A stretch of 15,417 nucleotides of DNA, from assembly GCA_035310015.1 (NCBI GenBank), contig DATGEO010000097.1, forward strand, positions 1-15,417. Direction: 5' to 3'. The translations under genes and the position numbers were made by a program. This DNA is from DATGEO01 sp035310015 (lineage in GTDB: Bacteria; Chloroflexota; Dormibacteria; Dormibacterales; Dormibacteraceae). Positions 7,737 through 12,921 of this stretch are shown here, piece after piece (position 1 is the first letter of the stretch; each line of letters starts with the position of its first letter). Under the pieces are notes generated by a model, which saw nothing but the letters and a program-made list of their open reading frames with translations, did no database searches and had not been told where the DNA came from.

Positions 7737-8138
7737 GAGCTTCTTCCGGCCGGCGAATCCCTCGCCTATGCGGTGCCAGTGCTGGACCCGCTCCTCGCCC
7801 AGCTTCCAGCACAGCTCGATCTGCTCGCCGTTGCGGAACGAGGGGAAGTCGATGAGCCCTTCGAGCGGGCCCTTCAGCTGAATGCCCATGCCGTTGAGCG
7901 CCGCGACCGCCTTCAACCACTCCAGCTCCGCCGCCGCCGCCGCCTCGCGCGCCTGCTGATGGCGTTCGCGGTGCCCGTCGGTCGCGCCTTCACGCTTCGC
8001 CTCGTACTCGGCGATGCGCGCCTGGTCCTCGAGCTCGGGACGCAGCGCGGAAAGCTCCGCGATCTGCTCGACGATTCTCCGCACGCGCGGAAGCTCCGCG
8101 TTTGCCTCTTCGACGGTGTACGTGCGGAGCCTCTGCAC
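7734..8138 (-). CDS. DUF2203 family protein
   Basis: 134 residues, matching the size and pattern of DUF2203, a family of unknown function. The N-terminal helix starts TYTVEEANAELPRVRRIVEQI (6-26) and is followed by a long charged, probably coiled-coil stretch (30-75). The conserved C-terminal half reads GIQLKGPLEGLIDFPS (85-100), IELCWKLGEERVQHWHR (108-123) and GFAGRKKL at the very end. There is no signal peptide or membrane segment. The start is GTG at 8138, with TATCGT 6 nt upstream and no Shine-Dalgarno, so it is probably leaderless. It diverges from the PPOX gene across 30 bp and converges with dxs. I cannot assign a function. Confidence 0.88.
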   Translation of the reverse strand: MQRLRTYTVEEANAELPRVRRIVEQIAELSALRPELEDQARIAEYEAKREGATDGHRERHQQAREAAAAAELEWLKAVAALNGMGIQLKGPLEGLIDFPSFRNGEQIELCWKLGEERVQHWHRIGEGFAGRKKL

Positions 8139-8144
8139 GGCTCA

Positions 8145-8150
8145 ACGATA
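8145..8150 (-). promoter_or_regulatory. Putative -10 element for the DUF2203 gene (leaderless)
   Basis: TATCGT on the minus strand, 6 nt before GTG8138. It matches TANNNT and the spacing seen elsewhere in the window. No strong -35 is seen at 17 bp. Confidence 0.55.
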
Positions 8151-8156
8151 TAGCAG

Positions 8157-8162
8157 CACACT
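8157..8162 (+). promoter_or_regulatory. Putative -10 element for the PPOX-class gene (leaderless)
   Basis: CACACT lies 6 nt before ATG8169, one mismatch from the TANNNT pattern. It sits 6 bp from the divergent -10 of the DUF2203 gene, so one RNA polymerase bound here would block the other. Confidence 0.4.
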
Positions 8163-8168
8163 TGCCGC

Positions 8169-8582
8169 ATGGACGAGGCCGAGATCCGGCGTCGCCTCGG
8201 CGAGGCTCGCGTGGCGCGGCTCGCGACAGTGGGCGCAGCAGGCCGTCCCCACGTGGTGCCCATCTGTTTTGCCGCTGCCGGTGACGCCATCTTCTTCGCG
8301 GTCGACCACAAGCCCAAGCGCACGACCGACCTGCAGCGTCTGCGCAACATCGCGCACAACCCGTGGGTCTCCGTGCTCGTCGATCACTACGACGAGGACT
8401 GGACACGAGTGTGGTGGGTGCGCGCGGACGGCCGTGCTCGCGTGCTCGTCGGCGGCGCGGAGAGTGACCATGCGATCGACCTTCTCGTCGCGCGGTACGA
8501 GCAGTACGAAGCCCGCCGGCCGTATGGCCCCGCGGTTGCGATCCACGTCGACCGCCTCTCGGGCTGGTCGGCGACACCGTGA
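8169..8582 (+). CDS. PPOX-class, probably F420-dependent, split-barrel oxidoreductase (Rv0121 type)
   Basis: 137 residues, the length of the pyridoxamine-phosphate-oxidase-like split-barrel proteins of the Rv0121/TIGR03668 group, which are thought to use coenzyme F420 or FMN. Typical segments are ARLATVGAAGRPHVVPICF (16-34), FAVDHKPKRTTDLQRLRNI (43-61, a probable phosphate-contacting stretch), VSVLVDHYDEDWTRVWWVRADG (67-88) and a C-terminal VAIHVDRLSGW (123-133). The proteins act as cytoplasmic dimers. ATG8169 is supported by the CACACT element just upstream and by the normal N-terminal length (MDEAEIRRRLGEARVARLAT). The cofactor is inferred from the family; the substrate is unknown. It has no operon partner and converges with the secreted protein gene, 24 bp away. 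Confidence 0.85.
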   Translation: MDEAEIRRRLGEARVARLATVGAAGRPHVVPICFAAAGDAIFFAVDHKPKRTTDLQRLRNIAHNPWVSVLVDHYDEDWTRVWWVRADGRARVLVGGAESDHAIDLLVARYEQYEARRPYGPAVAIHVDRLSGWSATP

Positions 8583-8606
8583 ACATCGTCAAAGCTCGCC
8601 GGCCAA

Positions 8607-9860
8607 TCAAGCACCCAGGTGAAGGAGCTCGGGCTGCGCCTGCTCGACCGAATAGTCAAGCGTTCCCGCGGCGAGATCCACCATGCCCATCGGATACGGA
8701 CCGATCCACGCCCCATCGACCAGCGCGGTCCATTCCACCGCATACGTGACGGTGGCGGCGAGCGAGTAGCCGGCCTCAGAGTCCGCGTCGAAGGTGTGGG
8801 TCACCGAAGACCGCGCCGGGAACGCGATGCCGTAGGCGGAGGCGCCTTCATACCGCTCGTCGCTACCGTCGCCGAAGTTCCAGTCGACGCCCACCGGCGT
8901 GGCGGAGACGCGGTACTGCACGTTGTCGTAGGTCTCCTTCGCGGCCATCGGCATGGGCCTGGGGTCGAGCCACAGCCATGCGTCGAGACCGACCAGGCCG
9001 ATCGGCGCCGGGTTCGCGGCCACGCGGCTCGCGATGGGCAGCCAGCTCGGCATCGGCGGAGTGCCGATCGCCGTGCCGCATGCCGTCTGGTCCGGGGTGG
9101 CATTGCCGACCCGATCGAATGCCTTGACGTGAACGCATACGTTCTGATGCGGCCGCGCCGTCGCGGTCACCACGCGCGGGGCGACCGTCGTGGCGAGCTG
9201 CCGGGGCGGCCCGCCGTCGACCGTGATCCAGGAGACGTAGTGATCCGTGCCGGAGACGTAGAAGTCCTGGCCGGCACCGTCGCCCTGGTCCGCCACGGGA
9301 TCCCACGTGAACGTGACCGAGGTCGGCGTCGTCCCGACGACGCGCGGCGCGGGCGCAAACGGCGGGACGGCATCCACGTAGATGTCGACGACCGGATAGC
9401 CGATCTGGTCCGCCATGTACGGCGGCGGCGACATGCCGCCGTAGCGACCATAGCCACACTGCCCGCCGAAGGTCCAGTTGTAGTACGCGATGTACTGCCT
9501 CACGTGACCGTGGACCGCCCAACCGTTGTCGGCGAAGTTCCACGAGTAGTGCTGCGGGTAGCGCTCGTGCAGGAGCTTGACCCAGCCCGAGGCATCGCCC
9601 GGCGTACCGCGAAAGTCTCCGTAGAAGAACCCGTACCAGTCGTCGTACCCCGGGTTCGGATGAAAACCCCAGAAGGTGTTGCGCTCGGGATTGGTGCCGA
9701 CGATGGGGTCGTTGGTGTAGATCGTCTTCGTCCACATGTCCGAGAAGTTCGTGCACCAGCCGGGCGGATCGCCATAGCCGGAGCTTCCGGTCTGGGCCCA
9801 GGCCGGCGCCGGCAGCAGTGTCGAGATGACCACGAGCGAGGCGGCGATGGAGAGTCGCAT
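8607..9860 (-). CDS. Secreted aromatic-rich protein with FN3-like and PKD-like domains
   Basis: 417 residues from ATG9860. This start is chosen because MRLSIAASLVVISTLLPAPAWA is a clean Sec signal peptide (cleavage expected after A22), and a promoter ends 7 nt upstream. A TTG at 9896 would add 12 residues ahead of the signal and overlap the -35. The mature N-terminal part (about 26-155) is rich in Trp, Tyr, Phe and Gly (FWGFHPNPGYDDWYGFFYG, YIAYYNWTFGG); I do not recognise it. About 165-265 resembles a fibronectin type III domain (SVTFTWDPV, CVHVKAFDRVGN). About 290-405 is PKD-like, with GLDAWLWLDP, VDWNFGDGS (326-334) and YSLAATVTYAVEWT, a style seen in secreted actinobacterial proteins. Scattered cysteines could form disulfides. 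No sortase motif or C-terminal membrane anchor is seen. It is probably an exported surface or matrix protein of unknown role. Confidence 0.82.
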   Translation of the reverse strand: MRLSIAASLVVISTLLPAPAWAQTGSSGYGDPPGWCTNFSDMWTKTIYTNDPIVGTNPERNTFWGFHPNPGYDDWYGFFYGDFRGTPGDASGWVKLLHERYPQHYSWNFADNGWAVHGHVRQYIAYYNWTFGGQCGYGRYGGMSPPPYMADQIGYPVVDIYVDAVPPFAPAPRVVGTTPTSVTFTWDPVADQGDGAGQDFYVSGTDHYVSWITVDGGPPRQLATTVAPRVVTATARPHQNVCVHVKAFDRVGNATPDQTACGTAIGTPPMPSWLPIASRVAANPAPIGLVGLDAWLWLDPRPMPMAAKETYDNVQYRVSATPVGVDWNFGDGSDERYEGASAYGIAFPARSSVTHTFDADSEAGYSLAATVTYAVEWTALVDGAWIGPYPMGMVDLAAGTLDYSVEQAQPELLHLGA

Positions 9861-9867
9861 TGGGGCG

Positions 9868-9896
9868 AAGCTACCGGCCTCGGGCGCTGGCGCCAA
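9868..9896 (-). promoter_or_regulatory. Promoter of the secreted-protein gene (leaderless)
   Basis: On the minus strand TTGGCG (9896-9891) is followed after 17 bp by TAGCTT (9873-9868), and 7 nt later by ATG9860. Both elements and the spacing fit a primary-sigma promoter with transcription starting at or next to the start codon. Confidence 0.65.
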
Positions 9897-9929
9897 CCCT
9901 GCCTGTTAAGGCGCCCTTGCCTGCTGGAC

Positions 9930-9958
9930 TTGACGAGATGAGATGTCTCGTCTAGTAT
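9930..9958 (+). promoter_or_regulatory. Promoter of the tetR-ABC operon (leaderless)
   Basis: TTGACG (9930-9935), a 17-bp spacer and TAGTAT (9953-9958) are followed 6 nt later by the GTG start at 9965. This is the best core promoter in the window. The whole spacer is occupied by the TetR-type operator, so repressor and RNA polymerase should compete. Confidence 0.8.
9932..9952. promoter_or_regulatory. Palindromic operator for the TetR-type regulator
   Basis: A perfect inverted repeat, with arm GACGAGA (9932-9938) and arm TCTCGTC (9946-9952) separated by 7 bp. Inside it the hexamer GAGATG occurs twice in the same direction, at 9935-9940 and 9940-9945, so GAGA at 9940-9943 also faces TCTC at 9946-9949 across 2 bp. 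The element overlaps the -35 and abuts the -10. Binding by the adjacent regulator is inferred from position. Confidence 0.75.
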
Positions 9959-9964
9959 CGCCTC

Positions 9965-10759
9965 GTGGTGGTCGCGGAGCGGCGGGAGCGCATCCTGACC
10001 AACGCCCGCAGCCTCCTCGAAGGTGGTGGCAAGCCGACGGTGGAGGCCATCGCCGCCGCCGCCGGCGTCTCCAAGGCCGGCTTCTACCGCGAGTTCAGGT
10101 CGCGCGCCGCGTTGGTCGAGGCGCTGCGCCTCGAGCCCGAGCCCGCGACCCGGGAGCGGGTGCTGCGGGCCGCCCTCGAGCTCATAGGCGCCGCCGGCCT
10201 CACGGCGCTCTCGATGGACGAGCTCGCCGTCCGCGCCAGCGTGTCTCGCGCGACTCTCTACCGGCTGTTTCCCGGCAAGGCCGCCCTTTTCCAGTCTCTC
10301 GTCCGCACCTTCTCGCCGCTCGAGCCGGTCAGGCGTGCCGTGATCGCGCTTGACGGCCAGCCGCCGGAGGTGGTCATGCCCGAGATCGCGCGCACGATCT
10401 TTCGCGTCATCGATGGACCCGGCGCGCCGGGAATAGGGCTGATGCGGGCAATCTTCTTCGAGGTCAGCTCGCTCAACCCCGAAGCCGAAGAGGCCGCCCA
10501 GGACCTGCTGACCACGATTCTGGGCACCGTCGGCGGATACGTGATCAAGGAGATGCAGGAGGGCCGCCTGCGCATGATGGCGCCGGTGCTGGCGCTGCAG
10601 TCCTTCGTCGGTCCCGTCTTCTTCCACCTCCTCACGCGCCCCCTGGCGAAGCGGCTGCTGGGTTTCGATGTCGACGGCGAGGAGGCCGTCACAACGATTG
10701 CCGAGAGCTGGCTTCGGGCGATGAGGCCAGACCCACCATCAGGAGACGTTCATGAGTGA
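9965..10759 (+). CDS. TetR-family regulator with two tandem TetR helix-turn-helix domains
   Basis: 264 residues, about 60 longer than an ordinary TetR protein. The extra length is a second complete DNA-binding domain. Domain 1 (about 5-53) reads RRERILTNARSLLEGGGKP then VEAIAAAAGVSKAGFYREFRS, with recognition helix VSKAGFYREF (35-44). Domain 2 (about 62-112) reads ATRERVLRAALELIGAAGL then MDELAVRASVSRATLYRLFP, with recognition helix VSRATLYRLF (93-102). A single C-terminal ligand-binding/dimerisation part (about 120-255) follows. The start is GTG9965, 6 nt after TAGTAT; GTG9968 is an alternative. The operator at the promoter suggests autorepression and control of the efflux genes it overlaps by 8 bp, relieved by an unknown ligand. 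The two HTH copies differ clearly in sequence, so any duplication is old or the first domain was recruited separately. Confidence 0.9.
   Translation: MVVAERRERILTNARSLLEGGGKPTVEAIAAAAGVSKAGFYREFRSRAALVEALRLEPEPATRERVLRAALELIGAAGLTALSMDELAVRASVSRATLYRLFPGKAALFQSLVRTFSPLEPVRRAVIALDGQPPEVVMPEIARTIFRVIDGPGAPGIGLMRAIFFEVSSLNPEAEEAAQDLLTTILGTVGGYVIKEMQEGRLRMMAPVLALQSFVGPVFFHLLTRPLAKRLLGFDVDGEEAVTTIAESWLRAMRPDPPSGDVHE
10741..10746 (+). promoter_or_regulatory. Shine-Dalgarno of the ABC ATPase gene
   Basis: AGGAGA ends a few bases before ATG10752, with 6 nt between AGGAG and the start codon. It lies inside the end of the tetR gene and fixes the start of the ATPase. It contrasts with the absence of such sites before the first genes of transcription units. 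Confidence 0.75.
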
Positions 10760-11468
10760 CGAGTACGCGGTCGACGTGCAATCAGTGACCAAGAGGTTCG
10801 GGAGCCTGCAAGCGCTCGACGGAGTCAACCTGCGCGTCCGGCAGGGCGAGATCTACGGGCTGCTGGGGCCCAACGGCGCCGGCAAGACGACTCTGATCCG
10901 AACCATCGTCGGTCTGGTGGCGCCGACATCCGGGACCGTAACGGTGCTCGGTCGCAGGCTCCCCGACGTCGACGTGCTGCGCCGTGTCGGATACATGACC
11001 CAGCAGGCGGCGCTGTATCCGGGCTTGTCGGTCGAGGAGAATGTCCAGTTCTTCGCCGCCATCTACGGCGCAGACGCGGACGTGCGGGAAGCCATTGAGT
11101 TCGTCGACCTTTACGACCGCAGGACCTCGGCCGTGTCGACGATCAGCGGCGGCATGAAACAGCGCTGTTCGCTCGCCTGCGCCCTGGTGCACCGGCCGAA
11201 GCTGCTGCTGCTCGACGAGCCGACGGTCGGCGTCGACCCGCAGCTGCGCGTGCAGCTCTGGGATCGCTTCCGGCAGATGGCCGACTCCGGCGTGACCATC
11301 ATCGTCTCCAGCCACGTGATGGACGAGGCCGAACGCTGCCAGCGGCTGGGCCTGATCCAGTACGGGCGCTTGCTCGCGGAGGGGTCACCGGATGAGGTCC
11401 GCGCGACGGCCGGGACGCAGAACCTCGAGGAAGCATTTCTCAAGCTGGCCGGAAGGAGCGAATCATGA
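10752..11468 (+). CDS. ABC exporter ATP-binding subunit (ABC-2/drug-efflux type)
   Basis: A 238-residue nucleotide-binding domain with every core motif intact: Walker A GPNGAGKTT (39-47), Q-loop Q84, signature ISGGMKQR (131-138), Walker B LLLLDEP (151-157, catalytic E156), D-loop VGVD and H-loop H188 in SSHVMDE. The layout, with EEAFLKL near the C-terminus, matches CcmA/DrrA-type subunits that pair with ABC-2 permeases. It powers export by the permease encoded next. It overlaps tetR by 8 bp upstream and the permease gene by 4 bp (ATGA) downstream, so the three genes form one tightly packed operon, presumably repressed by the TetR protein. The exported substrate (drug, lipid or other amphiphile) cannot be deduced. 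Confidence 0.95.
   Translation: MSDEYAVDVQSVTKRFGSLQALDGVNLRVRQGEIYGLLGPNGAGKTTLIRTIVGLVAPTSGTVTVLGRRLPDVDVLRRVGYMTQQAALYPGLSVEENVQFFAAIYGADADVREAIEFVDLYDRRTSAVSTISGGMKQRCSLACALVHRPKLLLLDEPTVGVDPQLRVQLWDRFRQMADSGVTIIVSSHVMDEAERCQRLGLIQYGRLLAEGSPDEVRATAGTQNLEEAFLKLAGRSES
11451..11458 (+). promoter_or_regulatory. Shine-Dalgarno of the ABC-2 permease gene
   Basis: GGAAGGAG lies 6 nt before ATG11465, within the last codons of the ATPase gene. It is a strong site that selects the start inside the ATGA overlap. Confidence 0.75.
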
Positions 11469-12559
11469 GCGGGCATCGCGTCGCCGCAATCACGAGGCGG
11501 CTGCTCCAGGGCTTCCGCCGCGACCGCCGCACGCTGGCTCTTCTCTTCGTCGCGCCGCTCGTGATCCTCGGCTTGCTCGGTTACCTGATGCGCAGTTCCT
11601 CGGTGCCGGCCGTCGGCGTCGCCAACGAGGACCAGGGCCCCCTCGGAGCGGTGGTCGCGAGCGCTCTGGACCGGTCGACCTCGATCAGCGCGAGCAGCAT
11701 CTCCGCCTCGGACGGCGACTCGAAGCTCAAGGACGGATCGCTCGCCGGGTACATCGTGCTGCCGGCCAACTTCTCACAGCAGGCGCAGTCCGGCGTGATC
11801 GCTCCCGAGGTTCACCTCGAGGGCTCGCAGCCCGGCGCGTCATCGCCGGTGCTGCAGGCGCTGCAGCAAGCGCTGGGCGCGCTCGCATCGCAAGCACCGG
11901 GCGCCGTTCGCTTTGCGCCGAAGGTCACTTATCTCTACGGCGGGCCCGGCCTCGACACGCTCGACTACTTCGGCGCGGCCGCGATCGGATTGATCGTGTT
12001 CTTCCTGGTCTTCGTCATCACCATCGTCTCGTTTCTCAATGAGCGGTCACAGGGAACGCTCGAGCGATTGATGGCGAGCCCGCTGCGGCGCGGCGAGATC
12101 GTGCTCGGCTACATGGTCGGGTTCACGCTGCTCGCGCTCGTGCAGTCGATAGAGGTGCTGGTCTTCTGCCTCGCCGTGCTCAAGGTGCACAACCAGGGCA
12201 GCGTGCTGCTGATCTTCGGCATCGAGGCGCTCATGGCCATCGTCGCCGTCAACCTCGGCATCTTCCTCAGCATGTTCGCCCGCACGGAGTTTCAGGCGGT
12301 GCAGTTCATACCGCTGGTGATCGTGCCGCAGTTCCTTCTGTCCGGGATCCTGTTTCCGGTGAGCTCTGAGCCCCGCGCGCTGCAGGTCCTGTCCGACGTC
12401 CTGCCGCTGACCTATGCCGTGAGCGCGCTGCGCGACGTGATGCTGAAAGGCGCCGACCTCACCTGGCCGTCACTGGACCTCGACGTCGGAGTCGTGGCGG
12501 GCGTCATCGTGCTGCTCATCGTGGCGGGCTCAGCGACGCTGCGGCGGCGCATCGCCTAG
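11465..12559 (+). CDS. ABC-2 type exporter permease
   Basis: 364 residues with six predicted membrane segments: about 22-42, 168-192, 213-240, 246-272, 279-299 and 341-358. The long extracytoplasmic loop between the first two (about 43-167) is the mark of the YhhJ/YbhR-like ABC-2 group. Between segments 2 and 3 lies the conserved cytoplasmic stretch NERSQGTLERLMASPLRRGE (192-211), which contacts the ATPase. QFLLSGILFPVSS (289-301) is the usual motif in segment 5. It forms the transmembrane part of an exporter with the preceding ATPase, probably as a homodimer since no second permease is present. It ends with TAG at 12559. The next gene starts 23 bp on with its own -10 element, and no terminator is evident between them. 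Confidence 0.93.
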   Translation: MSGHRVAAITRRLLQGFRRDRRTLALLFVAPLVILGLLGYLMRSSSVPAVGVANEDQGPLGAVVASALDRSTSISASSISASDGDSKLKDGSLAGYIVLPANFSQQAQSGVIAPEVHLEGSQPGASSPVLQALQQALGALASQAPGAVRFAPKVTYLYGGPGLDTLDYFGAAAIGLIVFFLVFVITIVSFLNERSQGTLERLMASPLRRGEIVLGYMVGFTLLALVQSIEVLVFCLAVLKVHNQGSVLLIFGIEALMAIVAVNLGIFLSMFARTEFQAVQFIPLVIVPQFLLSGILFPVSSEPRALQVLSDVLPLTYAVSALRDVMLKGADLTWPSLDLDVGVVAGVIVLLIVAGSATLRRRIA

Positions 12560-12569
12560 CGCGACTCCG

Positions 12570-12575
12570 TAAGCT
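12570..12575 (+). promoter_or_regulatory. Putative -10 element for the zinc-ribbon gene (leaderless)
   Basis: TAAGCT lies 7 nt before ATG12583 and matches TANNNT. No -35 match is visible 17 bp upstream, so read-through from the ABC operon may also contribute. Confidence 0.5.
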
Positions 12576-12582
12576 GCAGCCG

Positions 12583-12888
12583 ATGCGACTTGCGTGTTCG
12601 CGGCGCTGCGGCGGCGAGCTGTTTCGCGCGCTGTTCGCCGAGGTCGACCTCGATGCGGACGGCGATTTCCAGGACTATCGCATCGCCCAGCCCGGCTACA
12701 TCTGCCTGAACTGTGGAGCGCCGGCGTTCGATCTCGCCGTCGTGCCCCTGCAGATGGAGGCCGACGCCGAGGAGGATGCGGGGCCGCCGATGAAGAGCGA
12801 CATCCTGTGTCCGGTGTGCGAAACGATGGTGCAGGTCGGGACCGAGATGGAGTGTCCCAACTGCGGCGCGCCGCTCGAGGCGGCCTAG
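12583..12888 (+). CDS. Small double zinc-ribbon protein, function unknown
   Basis: 101 residues with four cysteine pairs: C5-x3-C9, C41-x2-C44 (CLNCGAPAFD), C76-x2-C79 (CPVCETM) and C91-x2-C94 (CPNCGAPLEAA at the C-terminus). These can build two four-cysteine zinc sites, C5/C9/C41/C44 and C76/C79/C91/C94, separated by an acidic linker (about 55-72). There is no signal peptide, membrane segment or recognisable enzyme domain. Zinc ribbons of this kind often mediate protein or nucleic-acid contacts, but nothing here says which. The start ATG12583 is supported by the TAAGCT element and by C5 lying close to the N-terminus. Its TAG sits in a 16-bp tandem repeat shared with the end of the convergent ligase gene. 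Confidence 0.85.
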   Translation: MRLACSRRCGGELFRALFAEVDLDADGDFQDYRIAQPGYICLNCGAPAFDLAVVPLQMEADAEEDAGPPMKSDILCPVCETMVQVGTEMECPNCGAPLEAA

Positions 12889-12921
12889 GAAAACGCCGGC
12901 CCAGGAAAACGCCGGCCTAGG
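12882..12921. repeat. 16-bp tandem repeat (2.5 copies) spanning two convergent gene ends
   Basis: GGCCTAGGAAAACGCC (12882-12897) is followed by GGCCCAGGAAAACGCC (12898-12913), one base different, and by the partial copy GGCCTAGG (12914-12921). The first copy supplies the plus-strand TAG of the zinc-ribbon gene (12886-12888). The last supplies the minus-strand TAG of the ligase gene (12919-12917). Confidence 0.9.
12895..12916 (-). terminator. Possible weak terminator of the metK-ligase transcript
   Basis: Two copies of self-complementary GCCGGC (12911-12916 and 12895-12900) can pair on the minus-strand transcript as a 6-bp all-GC stem with a 10-nt loop, followed by GTTTTCC. The T-run is short and the stem arises from the tandem repeat, so this is tentative. 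Confidence 0.3.

Noticed and set aside
5812..8153. Long antisense and alternate-frame open frames across dxs
   Set aside because: Both are shadows of dxs, with His/Arg-rich or Ala/Arg-rich translations lacking any motif.
9900..9911. 12-mer TGCCTGTTAAGG, also present at 13387-13398
   Set aside because: Several 12-mer matches are expected by chance in 15 kb. One copy lies in an intergenic region and the other encodes conserved ligase residues, with no shared context.
8619..9941. 440-residue plus-strand open frame opposite the secreted protein gene
   Set aside because: The minus strand has a signal peptide, FN3-like and PKD-like domains and a good promoter. The plus frame is Arg/Val-rich noise and reads through the divergent promoter region.
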